From Nocardia abscessus NBRC 100374 (lineage in GTDB: Bacteria > Actinomycetota > Actinomycetes > Mycobacteriales > Mycobacteriaceae), in assembly GCF_000308455.1 (NCBI RefSeq), contig NZ_BAFP01000274.1, positions 310,001 to 374,000 of the forward strand: a DNA stretch of 64,000 bases, written 5' to 3'. Each line of letters starts with the position of its first letter. The first letter of the stretch is position 1. Below the pieces are notes generated by a model. That model did no database searches, was not told the DNA's origin, and worked only from the letters and a program-made list of their open reading frames with translations. This document shows, piece after piece, positions 7,735 through 18,555 of this stretch. The position numbers and the translations under genes are program-made.

Positions 7735-8922
7735 TCAGCCGCGCGCGATCGCGCGGAACACCTCGATGATCTCCTGCTCGTCCTGCGTGGTCCCGTGGTC
7801 GCTGAGCTTCACGATGACGGTGCCGCTGGGCGGGTCGACATAGACGTACTGGCCGTATACGCCGACAGCGGTGAGGTCGGCGCCGTCCCCACCGGTCGGG
7901 TGCCACCACTGCGCGCCGTAGGGCCAGTCGCCCACCCGATGCGGGGCCGGTGTGCGGATGCGTTCGATCCATTCGGGCGGCACGATCTGCGCGTCGCCCA
8001 CGCGGCCGCCGTTCAGCACCAGCTGGCCGATCTTGGCGAAGTCACGAGCCGTCGCGTTCAGGCAGCAGAACCCTTTCTCCTGGCCGCCGGCGTGATCGAG
8101 ATTCCACAGCGCGTCGTCCTCGGCGCCGATCGGCGCCCAGATGTCGCGCTCCAACAGCGCACCCAGCGGCAAACCCTCGACTCGGGCCAGCGCCATGCCC
8201 AGCAGTTGGGTGTCGATGCTGCGGTATTCACCCGCGCTGCCCGGCGGGAACCGCAGGCCGTGGTGGTCCCGGACGAATCCGGCGAGATCCTCGGTGAGAT
8301 ACATCCGCGCGGTGCCGGTCAGCGGCATGTACTTGTTGTAGTTCTCCGAGACGTCGACACCGGAGGCCATGTCCAGCAGGTCGCGGACCGTGACGGTGTC
8401 GTACGCGCCGCCGGTGGTCAGCTCGGGCAGGATCTGCACCAGGCGGTCGTGTTCGCCGAGTTTTCCCGCGGCGATGGCTCGGCCCGTCATCAGTGACACG
8501 ATCGACTTCACCACCGACCAGGAGGACTGGCGAGTGGTCGCCGTGACGCCGTCGCGGTACCACTCGTGCGTGCGCGCCCCGCCGCGCAAGACCAGGAACG
8601 AATTGGTGTGCGTGGTGTCGAGGAAATCGGCGATCGAAAGGTGCGAGCCCTTCCACGGCACCCGGTCGGGCAGCGGCTGCGGTGCGATCGGCAGGGGACG
8701 CGGGGTGGGGGAGGCGGCCACCGTCCGGCTCTCGAACAGCGCGCCCTGCGCGGAGGGCGGGTCGGTCATGAGTCGCAACAGCGTCGGCGGCGACGGGATG
8801 TGCAGGACCGCCGTCGTCGCGAACGCCGCACCGAGCAGGACGGCGACGATCGCGATCAGGACAACGGTGGTGCGGATCGCATAGCGCACTGCTCGCGAGC
8901 GCCCGGCGGGCATTTCGGTCAT
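7735..8922 (-). CDS. Membrane-anchored serine hydrolase, class C beta-lactamase fold
   Basis: 395 residues from ATG 8922 (an upstream in-frame start at 8958 is possible). One transmembrane helix (about 17-40) anchors an outer catalytic domain. The SxxK motif is SVVK at 136-139 inside 'SSWSVVKSIVSLMTGRAI', typical of the esterase/DD-peptidase-like penicillin-binding fold, with the 'DLLDMASGVD' loop after it. Members act as esterases, D-aminopeptidases or 6-aminohexanoate-dimer hydrolases, and beta-lactam resistance should not be assumed. It lies upstream of the luciferase-like gene on the same strand. Confidence 0.85.
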   Translation of the reverse strand: MTEMPAGRSRAVRYAIRTTVVLIAIVAVLLGAAFATTAVLHIPSPPTLLRLMTDPPSAQGALFESRTVAASPTPRPLPIAPQPLPDRVPWKGSHLSIADFLDTTHTNSFLVLRGGARTHEWYRDGVTATTRQSSWSVVKSIVSLMTGRAIAAGKLGEHDRLVQILPELTTGGAYDTVTVRDLLDMASGVDVSENYNKYMPLTGTARMYLTEDLAGFVRDHHGLRFPPGSAGEYRSIDTQLLGMALARVEGLPLGALLERDIWAPIGAEDDALWNLDHAGGQEKGFCCLNATARDFAKIGQLVLNGGRVGDAQIVPPEWIERIRTPAPHRVGDWPYGAQWWHPTGGDGADLTAVGVYGQYVYVDPPSGTVIVKLSDHGTTQDEQEIIEVFRAIARG

Positions 8923-9146
8923 GACACATTGCTTTCGGTAGGGACCCGATGATGGCATGCCGGAACGCCCATCCGATAGGTGTGGGTGGCCTCGGCGAGT
9001 GGCCCGGGGACGACGCGTCTCACCGGGGCGGTAGCGTGACGAGCTGATCCAGGCCGGACGCGCGACGATCCGACGTCGTGTGTTCGGCGCACCGGCCGGC
9101 GACCGGAGTCCTCGCGTCGCCGCCCAGCGAGGGGAAGGACCGCGGT

Positions 9147-10598
9147 ATGACAGCCTCCGACCGTCATCTTCAGGACGCCGGACCGTCGGCTCCGGCGGAC
9201 AGCGGCGACTCGGAAGGCTATGCCCGGGGCCTGAGCCCGCGCACCATTCAAATGATCGCCATCGGCGGCGCGATCGGCACGGGTCTGTTCTACGGAGCGG
9301 GCGGCGCGATCGAGCAGGCGGGCCCCGGCCTCATCCTGGCCTACCTGGCGGCGGGCCTGGCCATCTTCGTGATCATGCGGGCGCTCGGCGAGCTGCTGAC
9401 CTACCGGCCGATCTCGGGCAGTTTCGCCGAGTACGCGCACGAATTCCTCGGTCGCTTCGCCGGTTTCGTCACCGGCTGGTCGTACTGGGCGGTGTGGGTG
9501 GCCACCTGCATGGCCGAGATCACCGTGGCGGGCAAGTACGTGCAGTACTGGTTCGACATCCCGGTGTGGATCACCGCGCTGGTCGTGCTCGCGGTGATGT
9601 TCGCCGCCAACCTGATCTCCGTGCGGCTGTTCGGTGAGGGCGAGTTCTGGTTCTCCGCCATCAAGGTGACCGCGATCATCGGCATGATCCTGCTCGGCAT
9701 CGGCGTGCTGCTGATCGGTTTCGGTCACGCGCCGAATCCCACGGTCACCAATCTGTGGGCCGACGGCGGCGTTTTCCCCAACGGCCTCGGTCAGTCGCTG
9801 CTGGTGCTGCAGATCGTGCTGTTCGCCTATGTGGGCGTGGAGTTGGTCGGCGTCACCGCCGGGGAGGCGCGCGAGCCCCGCACGACCCTGCGCAAGGCGA
9901 TCAACACGCTCCCGTTCCGGATCGGCCTGTTCTACGTCGGCGCGCTCGTGGTGATCATGTCCGTGTCCAGTTGGCGCAACTTCCACGCGGGCAAGAGCCC
10001 GTTCGTGGAGGTCTTCCAGCAGATCGGCATCCCCGGCGCGGCGGGCATCGTGAATTTCGTGCTGCTCACCGCGGCGCTGTCGTCGTGCAACTCGGGGATC
10101 TACTCGACCGGCCGGATGCTGCGCACCTTGTCACTGCGCGGCGAGGCGCCCGCCCGGCTGACCCGGTTGAGCGCGAACGCGGTGCCCTGGGTGGGGATCA
10201 CCGCGTCGGCGGCGGCGATGGTGATCGGCGTGGTCATCAACATCATCTCTCCGGACAAGGCCTTCGCCTACATCACCTCGGTGTCGACCATCGGCATCAT
10301 CTTCGTCTGGGGCGTCATCCTGGTCTGCCACCTGCTCTACCGCGCCAAGGTCGCCCGGGGTGAACTCCCGGCGAGCGACTACCGTCTGCCCGCCGCGCCG
10401 TACACGACCGTCCTCGCGCTGGCATTCCTGGGCCTGGTGGTCGTGCTGCTGCTGTTCACCGACAGCGGGCGCACCGCGATCGTCGTCGGGGTGGTGTGGG
10501 CGGTGCTGGTGTCGGCCGGGTACTTCGCGCTGAACAAACTCGGCAAGCCAGGCACGGCGAACGACTCCCGCCATCAGGTGACGGGCGGTTCCCGCTAG
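9147..10598 (+). CDS. Amino-acid permease of the APC superfamily (GABA/aromatic permease type)
   Basis: 483 residues, about 12 transmembrane helices. Signatures are 'GLSPRTIQMIAIGGAIGTGLFYG' region at residues 28-50, 'RALGELLTYRPISGSFAEYA' and 'AYVGVELVGVTAGEAREP' in the middle. These are proton symporters for amino acids such as GABA, proline or aromatic residues. ATG 9147 follows AAGGA by seven bases; the open frame upstream to 9078 is not used. No catabolic gene is adjacent, so the substrate is open. Confidence 0.9.
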   Translation: MTASDRHLQDAGPSAPADSGDSEGYARGLSPRTIQMIAIGGAIGTGLFYGAGGAIEQAGPGLILAYLAAGLAIFVIMRALGELLTYRPISGSFAEYAHEFLGRFAGFVTGWSYWAVWVATCMAEITVAGKYVQYWFDIPVWITALVVLAVMFAANLISVRLFGEGEFWFSAIKVTAIIGMILLGIGVLLIGFGHAPNPTVTNLWADGGVFPNGLGQSLLVLQIVLFAYVGVELVGVTAGEAREPRTTLRKAINTLPFRIGLFYVGALVVIMSVSSWRNFHAGKSPFVEVFQQIGIPGAAGIVNFVLLTAALSSCNSGIYSTGRMLRTLSLRGEAPARLTRLSANAVPWVGITASAAAMVIGVVINIISPDKAFAYITSVSTIGIIFVWGVILVCHLLYRAKVARGELPASDYRLPAAPYTTVLALAFLGLVVVLLLFTDSGRTAIVVGVVWAVLVSAGYFALNKLGKPGTANDSRHQVTGGSR

Positions 10599-10960
10599 GC
10601 GGCGAGGAAGAGCGCGGTGGCGCCGACCGCCTCCACCACGCCGTAGAACCAGGTGGGATAGAAAGCCGTGCGCTCATCGAGCACGGCAGAAACCACCCGG
10701 CCGAGGGCCATGCCCGCAAGCGCCGCGCCGACGGCGACCATGATTCCGCCGCGTAGCGATCCGAGGTCGACGGCGGCCGCCGCGAGGACAGCGGCCATCG
10801 CCACGCCGAAGCCGCCGTAGACGGCGCGCACTTCGTAGCGGGCACTCGGTTCGGTGAGCTGGACGCCGAAGGGCTTGATCAGCGCGGCGGGCGCCGCGAG
10901 CGCGTACGCACCCATGCCCAGGAAGAACACGCCGACGATCCCGCATACGGCCTGTGCCAC
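10595..10960 (-). CDS. Small four-helix membrane protein, DUF4345-like
   Basis: 121 residues, four predicted transmembrane helices. The pattern 'LGMGAYALAAPAALIKPFGV', followed by 'SARYEVRAVYGGFGVAMAAVL', is that of DUF4345 proteins, whose function is unknown. GTG 10960 is chosen because GGAGG sits five bases upstream and the hydrophobic N-terminus starts there; the frame is open to 11065 but that part looks non-coding. It overlaps the convergent permease by four bases. Confidence 0.75.
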   Translation of the reverse strand: MAQAVCGIVGVFFLGMGAYALAAPAALIKPFGVQLTEPSARYEVRAVYGGFGVAMAAVLAAAAVDLGSLRGGIMVAVGAALAGMALGRVVSAVLDERTAFYPTWFYGVVEAVGATALFLAA

Positions 10961-11184
10961 TGCGACCTCCAAGTTCCGGTTCGGTTGGGAAGCCCCAGCT
11001 TGCGCTACCTCCGGTACCGGACGCTTCCGAAAACCCGCTGCGTCGGGTCGTGTCGTCCGATGCACCCGCCACTCGCCCGACCGAGCTCACTCCGGGACGC
11101 CACGAGCACCGGTCGGACTCGGCGGCATCCGCCGGCCCGGTGCCGTAGCCGGGATGCCCGCGCCGCGACCGGGCGGGGTTCGGG

Positions 11185-12591
11185 TCAGTCGGTCGCCGCC
11201 CGCGGCATCATGGTCGCGGCGAAGACCATGACGACGGCCATCGCCGCGATCGCGACGAAGACCAGATGGATCCCCGAGGCCAGCACCTCGGGCAGCGGGT
11301 GATCGGTGTGACCGGCCCGCGCGTTCACGATCGCGCCGAACACCGCCACGCCCACCGCGCTGCCGATCGAGCGCCCGAACATATTGGCGGAGGTGACCAC
11401 GCCCCGCTCGGTCCATTCGGCGCTGGTCTGTGCCGCGATCAGGGTCGGAGTGGCGACCAAGCCCATGCCGATGCCGATCACGAAGCACGACGCGGCGATC
11501 TGCCACAGCGTCGAGTGCTGCGTGATCAGCACTGTGCTCGCGGCGCCGATCGCGGCCAGACCGCTGCCGAGCAGGGCGGTCGCGCGAAAGCCGAAGCGCA
11601 GGTAGACCTTTCCCGCCTGGGAGGCGGCCAGCGGCCAGCCCAGCGTGAGCGCGCCGACCGTCAGGCCCGCGACCAGCGCGCCGGTGCCCAGGACCCCCTG
11701 GGTGAAGGTCGGCACGTAGGAGGTCGCTCCGACCAGGATGGCGCCGATCAGCACCGACACCAGGCTGCTGGCGATCACCACGCGGCGGGTGAACACCCAC
11801 AGCGGCAGAATCGGATTCGGCGCCCTGCGTTCGACCAGTCCGAACAGCACCAGCAGGCCCGCGCCGCCTGCGAAGATTCCGATGCTGGCGGGCGAGGACC
11901 AGGCCCAGGCCTGGCCGCCCTCGAGCAGTCCGAGGATCAACGCGCCCGCTCCGACCGCCAGCAGTGCCGCGCCCAGGTAGTCGACGCTCTGTCTGCGCCG
12001 TGGGGCGCTCTCGGTGAAACTGCGGACCAGCATCCATCCGGCCAGCGCGCAGAGCGGAAGGTTGACCAGGAAGATCCAGCGCCAGCTGACGTACTCGGCG
12101 AACAGGCCGCCCAGCAGCGGACCCGCCACACTCGACATGGCCCACACGCTGGCCAGATAGCCCTGCACCCTGGCACGTTCCGACAGCGTGTACAGGTCGC
12201 CCGCGATGGTCATCGTCATCGGCTGGATCGCTCCGGCGCCGATGCCCTGCACGGCGCGGAAGACGATCAGCCCGAGCATGCTGGTCGCGACGCCGCACAG
12301 CAGCGAACCCAGCGCGAACATCGCGATGCCGAAGAGGATCACGGGTTTGCGGCCCACGGTGTCGGCGAGCTTGCCGTAGATCGGTACCGTCACCGCCTGC
12401 GCCAGCAGATAGATGGAGAACAACCAGGGGAACTGCGCGAACCCGCCGAGACTGTCGGTGATGGTGAGCACCGCCGTGGCGATGACCGTCGAATCGAGCG
12501 CGACCAGCGCGGTCGCCAGCATCAGCGAGCCGAGCACGGCGCCGCGCTCGGATCGGAGCCCCACCGACGCCGTCGCAGTCTCGGTCGCCAC
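11185..12591 (-). CDS. MFS drug exporter, DHA2 (14-helix, EmrB/QacA) family
   Basis: 468 residues with about 14 transmembrane helices. Motif C-like and motif A-like regions are visible: 'TALVALDSTVIATAVLTI' in helix 1, 'GKLADTVGRKPVILFGI' after helix 2 and 'VQGIGAGAIQPMTMTI' in helix 4. Such proteins pump toxic compounds or antibiotics out of the cell with proton motive force. GTG 12591 has GAGAGGAG about five bases upstream. No regulator lies next to it, which is unusual for an inducible exporter. Confidence 0.9.
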   Translation of the reverse strand: MATETATASVGLRSERGAVLGSLMLATALVALDSTVIATAVLTITDSLGGFAQFPWLFSIYLLAQAVTVPIYGKLADTVGRKPVILFGIAMFALGSLLCGVATSMLGLIVFRAVQGIGAGAIQPMTMTIAGDLYTLSERARVQGYLASVWAMSSVAGPLLGGLFAEYVSWRWIFLVNLPLCALAGWMLVRSFTESAPRRRQSVDYLGAALLAVGAGALILGLLEGGQAWAWSSPASIGIFAGGAGLLVLFGLVERRAPNPILPLWVFTRRVVIASSLVSVLIGAILVGATSYVPTFTQGVLGTGALVAGLTVGALTLGWPLAASQAGKVYLRFGFRATALLGSGLAAIGAASTVLITQHSTLWQIAASCFVIGIGMGLVATPTLIAAQTSAEWTERGVVTSANMFGRSIGSAVGVAVFGAIVNARAGHTDHPLPEVLASGIHLVFVAIAAMAVVMVFAATMMPRAATD

Positions 12592-12691
12592 CGCGGCTCC
12601 TCTCGTTCGCTTGTCTAACCACCTCGAACGACCGTATCCGCTCCTTCACTATTCCCGCATGGAGATTTTTCCGCCCTGGTGGGAACCGGAG

Positions 12692-12732
12692 CGGGGCTGC
12701 TCACCGCGGCGGCGGTTCGGTGAGCAGCCCCG
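12692..12732 (-). terminator. Hairpin terminator after the DUF779 gene
   Basis: A perfect 15-bp stem (CGGGGCTGCTCACCG / CGGTGAGCAGCCCCG) with an 11-nt loop begins 47 bases beyond the DUF779 stop on the minus strand and separates the aldehyde dehydrogenase operon from the MFS gene. Confidence 0.8.
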
Positions 12733-12778
12733 GCGGCGCACCGGCGCTGCCGTATCCCGCAGTGGCCGGTGCGCCGGG

Positions 12779-13179
12779 TCAGTGGGGCAGATCCGCCCCG
12801 GTGGGCGGCGGCTGCGCCGCGAGGACGGCGAGCTCCTCGTCGGTGAGCAGGCGGGAGCGGATGAGGAAGCGCACGCCTTCGGGTGCTTCCAGCGAGAACC
12901 CGCTGCCCCGGCCGGGTACCACGTCGACGGTGAGGTGGGTGTGGCGCCAGTAGTCGTACTGGTCGGCGCTCATCCAGAACGGGGTGTCCGCCGCCAGGTG
13001 CCCGAGCAGCACGTCCGACGCGCCGACCCGGAATTCGCCGCGCGGGTAGCACATCGGCGAGCTTCCGTCGCAGCAGCCGCCGGATTGGTGGAACATGACC
13101 GGGCCGTGCTGGGCGATCAGCCGGTGCAGCAGTGTCTCCGCTGCTCCGGTGAGTTCGACGCGATGGACCGGACCGCTCA

Positions 13180-13180
<1 letters not shown>
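12779..13180 (-). CDS. DUF779 protein, partner of aldehyde dehydrogenase
   Basis: 133 residues. The signature 'MFHQSGGCCDGSSPMCYPRGEF' region (residues 29-50), with paired cysteines, defines DUF779. Genes of this family are almost always found directly behind an NAD-dependent acetaldehyde/aldehyde dehydrogenase, as here, but no reaction has been fixed. The cysteine-rich loop suggests metal binding. ATG 13180 overlaps the dehydrogenase stop as TGATG, so translation is coupled. Confidence 0.92.
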
Positions 13181-14697
<1,517 letters not shown>

Positions 14698-14793
14698 GGC
14701 GGGTACTCCTCGCTGGTTGCGGACGTGATGCGCACGGCGGTCCGGCCGTGACGCGGGTCACTATGCCGGGCGAGGGTTGAGGAAACGTTGAGG

Positions 14794-14812
14794 CGCGCGG
14801 TGGTCCCGCGCG
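14794..14812 (-). terminator. Short hairpin after the GAF regulator gene
   Basis: CGCGCGG / CCGCGCG, 7 bp with a 5-nt loop, 25 bases past the regulator stop on the minus strand. Weak as a terminator. Confidence 0.4.
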
Positions 14813-14836
14813 TCCACCGAACGTGTGCGCGAGAAT

Positions 14837-16039
14837 TCAGTCGCGTAGCGCGCCGTGCAGCCGGGCGGCTGCGAGCGCGCGACGAGCGTCGCCCGCGGGG
14901 AGCAGGCGCAGCGCGTGTTCGTGCACCTCGGCGTCGTGCGGTGCGCGCTCGCCGTAGCGCAGAGCGTGCTCGACGTTTGCACTGGTCAGAACCGCGGTGC
15001 GCACGCCGACTGCCAGATATTCGCGCCACCGCACGATCCCTGGCGTGTCCGAGTCGGGCAGCAGCGGCCCGCGATACAGCTCGACCGCCGTGGCGGTGTC
15101 GCCCGCCTCGAGCGCGGTGAGCACGTCCACTGCGTCGCAGGACAGTGGGCTCACCAGCTGATAGACCCGGCTGGTGATGTCGCCGCCGGTGGCGCGGCGC
15201 AGGTGGGACATCTCCGACTTGAGCGTGCTCGTGCCGACCGGCCGGTCGCCGTACACCGCGAAGTGCAGGCGTTCATGGGTGAAGCCCTCGGGCTCCAGCG
15301 CCAGCAGAGCCAGGATCTCCAGTTGCCTCGGGCGCAAGCGAACAGGTGCGCCGTCGCGGATCAGGCGGCCCGCGCCGAGACAGGTCAGCCGGACTCCCGG
15401 CGCGGCCATGCGGTGGTGCAGCTTGGCTTCGATGGCGCTGACCAGGGTGCGGGCGGTGGACAGGGCCAGCGGGTGGGCGCGGTCCCAGGTGGTGGACAGG
15501 TCCAGCACGCCGAGCTGCCGACCGCCCGCGGCGCGGATCGGCGCGCAGTAGCAGACCCAGCCGTGCAGGGCGGCGACCAGATGTTCGGCCGAGAAGACGG
15601 TGTGCGGTCGTGCGGTGCGCAGCGCCAGCGACAGCGCGTTCGTGCCCATGTGCGCCTCGTCCCAGCGACCGCCCGGTGCGAAATTCACCTGTTCGGCCCG
15701 GCGGCGCATCACCGGACCGCCGTGCGACCAGAGAATGGTCCCGGTCTCGTCGGTGATCGCCGCGACGTAGCCCGCGCCCTCGGTGATGTCGCGCAACTGG
15801 TCGGTCAGCTCGGATACCGGTGTGCGCAACGGGGATTCGGCCCAGCGGGCGGACACGTCGGCTTCGGCGAGCGGCGCGTGGTCGCGCGCCGGATCGACGG
15901 TGCGCAGCGACCGCAGCCACGATTGCGCGACCTCGCTGCGCAGCGTGGAGTCACCCTGTGGTGCTCCGGTGGGTATCCATCGGGACCACTCTTGTTCCAA
16001 TGCAGCGCGTCGCTGCGAGAGGGAACTGCGCTGTGCCAT
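14837..16039 (-). CDS. GAF-domain transcriptional regulator with C-terminal winged helix, aldehyde dehydrogenase-linked
   Basis: 400 residues from ATG 16039. Residues 30-210 resemble the AcoR-type sensory part with a GAF domain ('TDETGTILWSHGG', then 'GTNALSLALRTARPHTVF'). Instead of the sigma-54 AAA domain of classic AcoR, the C-terminal part has an OmpR-like winged helix ('VRLRPRQLEILALLALEPEGFT' region) followed by helices. Actinobacterial proteins of this layout sit beside exaC/acetaldehyde dehydrogenase genes and probably sense an aldehyde or alcohol. Control of the genes at 12779-14697 is inferred from position. Confidence 0.82.
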   Translation of the reverse strand: MAQRSSLSQRRAALEQEWSRWIPTGAPQGDSTLRSEVAQSWLRSLRTVDPARDHAPLAEADVSARWAESPLRTPVSELTDQLRDITEGAGYVAAITDETGTILWSHGGPVMRRRAEQVNFAPGGRWDEAHMGTNALSLALRTARPHTVFSAEHLVAALHGWVCYCAPIRAAGGRQLGVLDLSTTWDRAHPLALSTARTLVSAIEAKLHHRMAAPGVRLTCLGAGRLIRDGAPVRLRPRQLEILALLALEPEGFTHERLHFAVYGDRPVGTSTLKSEMSHLRRATGGDITSRVYQLVSPLSCDAVDVLTALEAGDTATAVELYRGPLLPDSDTPGIVRWREYLAVGVRTAVLTSANVEHALRYGERAPHDAEVHEHALRLLPAGDARRALAAARLHGALRD

Positions 16040-16289
16040 CTCGCGGATCCTGTGTCTTCGCTCCGATCGTCTTCGTGCCACCCCATCATGCCCCAGCGCG
16101 CGGCCGGGTAGTTCGTTTCGGCTTGCCGTCCACGGGGCTGGACGACTCGCGGTGGAGCCGACGGTCGGATCGCCGCGTCCCCCTCGGTCGAGTGCCGCGC
16201 CGAGCGTGCACGCGCCCAGGGAATCCCGGCGATGCGACCGGCGATCGGTGTGCGGTCGTCCATCGGCGGCCGCACACCGGGCCGGCCGA

Positions 16290-16844
16290 TTACGGCGTGG
16301 AGAACCCGATCAGCGCACCGATGCCCGCCCCGATCGGAATGGTGACCAGCGCACCGACCCCGCCGAGGAAGAAGCCGAGCACGGCGCCGATCCCCGCCCC
16401 GATGAGTGCGCCGATGCCCGCGTTGTACTGCTTGCGGGCCAGCGTCTCGTCCTCACCGACGAACTGGGTGAGGCGCTCGGTCGCCGCGGGCGCGTTCACC
16501 GGCGTCACCGTGAGGGTGCGGCCTGCGTCAGTGATCGCGGGCGCCAGGCCGTGCGTCGCGCCCGCGGCCTGGAAGGCCAGGGGCAGGGTCGCGACGATCT
16601 GTCCCGTGCCGCTGCGCAGTTCGACCGCCCTGGCGTCGGCGGTCAAAGCGAAGGTACCCGCGTCGAGGGTGGTGACCACCCCGGTGCCGTCGGCGGCGGG
16701 CGCCGAGGTGAACCCGATGCCCTGCTCGACGCCGTGCACGCTGACCTGCGCGGGCGAGGCGGGCTGGGCGTGCGCGACGCCCGTCGCAATTCCGGTGGCT
16801 CCGACCGCGAGTAGGGCGGTGGCGGCGAATCTGTTGACTCTCAT
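16290..16844 (-). CDS. Secreted protein with C-terminal glycine zipper, unknown function
   Basis: 184 residues. A Sec signal peptide (about 1-27, ending AHAQP) is followed by a beta-rich region and a C-terminal hydrophobic glycine-rich segment ('GIGALIGAGIGAVLGFFLGG', then 'GAGIGALIGFSTP') that could insert into a membrane. This arrangement recurs in nocardial envelope proteins without known function. ATG 16844 has GGGGAAA upstream; the frame is open farther upstream but lacks a signal peptide there. Confidence 0.7.
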   Translation of the reverse strand: MRVNRFAATALLAVGATGIATGVAHAQPASPAQVSVHGVEQGIGFTSAPAADGTGVVTTLDAGTFALTADARAVELRSGTGQIVATLPLAFQAAGATHGLAPAITDAGRTLTVTPVNAPAATERLTQFVGEDETLARKQYNAGIGALIGAGIGAVLGFFLGGVGALVTIPIGAGIGALIGFSTP

Positions 16845-17421
16845 CGTATTTCCCCACATAGTCGTGTCGGCCACGAGTGCCGACGAATCCCCAAGATGCC
16901 GGTTCTCGGCCCCACCCATTCTGGCCGCAGGGCTTTCCCGAAGCAATCGTTCTGCGAATTTCACGAAAAATCGGTGGCGGCACCGCGAACCGGACGGATG
17001 CGAATTATCCTCGGGCAACATTGGTTTCAACCGACTATACGTCCAGGTTGCAGAATGTGTGCTGATTCGCTCAGGGGCACTGCGGAATTCGATCGGAGGA
17101 ACAGACAAATACTCCGAAACGCCCGGCATGAAATCGGAGAGAGGGAGCTCGTCGGCCGAGTGCTGCGAAGGTGCTGGGGTTTCCCGCGACTCGGATGGGC
17201 GAAGGGGGGAGATGTCCTCCGCTCGTGGAGTGTGCCGGCGCGTGCGCGCAATTCGAGGCCGCCACGGTGTTGCGGGGCCATGGGCTGTCCGATGTCGCCG
17301 GGACTGTTTCCTCTCGGCGGCAGGTGATTCCGGATCCGCGCTGTACGCCGACGCGCACGCGAGCGCCGTGTCCTGGCGCGGAGCCGGAGGTCACCTGGCC
17401 GACCGTCCGGAGCGCTCGTCC
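16845..17421. other. Intergenic stretch without a recognised gene
   Basis: 577 bases between two minus-strand genes for secreted proteins. It is partly AT-richer than its surroundings (about 16930-17130) and should hold the promoter of the glycine-zipper protein. Open frames here have no convincing start, Shine-Dalgarno site or recognisable product. Confidence 0.5.
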
Positions 17422-17769
17422 TCAGAGCGCGCTTCCGGTGCCCGGCAGCATCCAGACGACGCCGGGCCAGATGCCGAGCGGGCTGCCCCAGAAGCCGTAC
17501 GGATTGCCGAAGAGGCCGTAGCCGCCGTAGCCGCCCCAGCCGCCATAACCGCCCCAGCCGCCGTAACCGCCGTGGCCGTGCCGGCCCCACCCGCCGTGGC
17601 GGTGCCAGCCGCCGTGGATCTCCTCGGCCTGACTCGTCTGCGCGACGGTCGGCTGCTGCGCCATCGCGGGCGCCGCGACAGCGGCGACGGGTGTGAGTGC
17701 GAGCGCGGCGACCATCGCCACGCGGACAACGGCTCGCCGGGCGCGCCCGGTCTCGAGGTCGTGGATCAT
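17422..17769 (-). CDS. Small secreted glycine/tryptophan/tyrosine-rich repeat protein
   Basis: 115 residues. A Sec signal peptide (about 1-38, cleavage near AMAQ) precedes a mature part of about 77 residues with a histidine/glycine stretch ('HGGWHRHGGWGRHGHGG') and then repeated GGY/GGW triplets up to residue 85. The C-terminus is hydrophobic and proline-containing. Such low-complexity extracellular peptides may bind metals or assemble on the surface; no function can be assigned. ATG 17769 has GAGGAAG upstream. Confidence 0.68.
   Translation of the reverse strand: MIHDLETGRARRAVVRVAMVAALALTPVAAVAAPAMAQQPTVAQTSQAEEIHGGWHRHGGWGRHGHGGYGGWGGYGGWGGYGGYGLFGNPYGFWGSPLGIWPGVVWMLPGTGSAL
17518..17580. 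repeat. Short GC-rich tandem repeat coding for GGY/GGW units
   Basis: Imperfect repeats of GCCGCCGTAGCC / GCCGCCCCAGCC inside the secreted glycine-rich gene. They keep the reading frame because the unit is a multiple of three. Confidence 0.7.
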
Positions 17770-17952
17770 CGGTACTTCCTCACTTCGGTACGTCTTCGTC
17801 CGGTCGGTGACCGATTCGGAGGCCATCGACCAATGTCACCATCACATATCGTACCGTTGAATAATGGCACGTTCAATGTGGTGCGATCGTGCGAGAATCG
17901 CGGCGACCGCGCAGGGCTCGTCCTCGGCGCCCGCTCTCGGTACCGTCGACTC

Positions 17953-18465
17953 ATGGCTACCAGTGCCGATGTGCTGACCGACGCTTTCGAGCGGATCAAA
18001 GAAGTAGTGCACGAAGCCGTCGACGGATCCGCGGACGACGACCTCGTCTACCGGGCCGATCCGGGCGCCAACTCGATCGCATGGCTGATCTGGCACCTGA
18101 CCCGGGTGCAGGACGATCACCTCGCGGACGTGGCCGGTACCGAGCAGGTCTGGACCGCGCAGGGGTGGTACGACCGGTTCGGCCTGCCCATCGACAAGTC
18201 GGCGACGGGCTACGGCGACGGCGCCGCCGACGTGGCGGTGATCCGCGCACCCGCCGAGTTGCTCACCGGCTACTTCGACGCGGTGCACGAGCAGACGCTG
18301 CGTTTCGTCCGGACACTCGGCGACGGCGACCTGGACCGCGTGGTCGACCCCCGCTGGGATCCGCCGGTCACGCTCGGGGTGCGACTGGTCAGCGTGATCT
18401 CCGACGATCTGCAGCACGCGGGTCAAGCCGCGTTCTTGCGCGGGGTGGTGGAGCGAACGAGATGA
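17953..18465 (+). CDS. DinB/DUF664-like four-helix protein
   Basis: 170 residues. The DinB/MDMPI N-terminal four-helix bundle is indicated by 'SIAWLIWHLTRVQDDHLADV' (first metal histidine) and the later 'VISDDLQHAGQAAFLRG' (second histidine), the usual His triad spacing. Actinobacterial members are thiol-dependent (mycothiol) transferases or isomerases, but the substrate is not known. ATG 17953 is the first start after the divergent secreted-protein promoter region. Confidence 0.85.
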   Translation: MATSADVLTDAFERIKEVVHEAVDGSADDDLVYRADPGANSIAWLIWHLTRVQDDHLADVAGTEQVWTAQGWYDRFGLPIDKSATGYGDGAADVAVIRAPAELLTGYFDAVHEQTLRFVRTLGDGDLDRVVDPRWDPPVTLGVRLVSVISDDLQHAGQAAFLRGVVERTR

Positions 18466-18555
18466 CCGGCACCGGGAAGCCGGCATCTCGTGCGGCGGCC
18501 GCGCCGTGACGTAAGTTGATGCCGCGCATCCGCAATCTTCACAGAGAGTGCCGCC

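Noticed and set aside
17027..17590. Minus-strand open frames in the gap 16845-17421
   Set aside because: Low-complexity shadow frames without start signals; no product recognised.
15820..18465. An 881-residue plus-strand open frame
   Set aside because: It runs antisense through the GAF regulator and two secreted-protein genes; only the part from 17953 is a gene (DinB-like).
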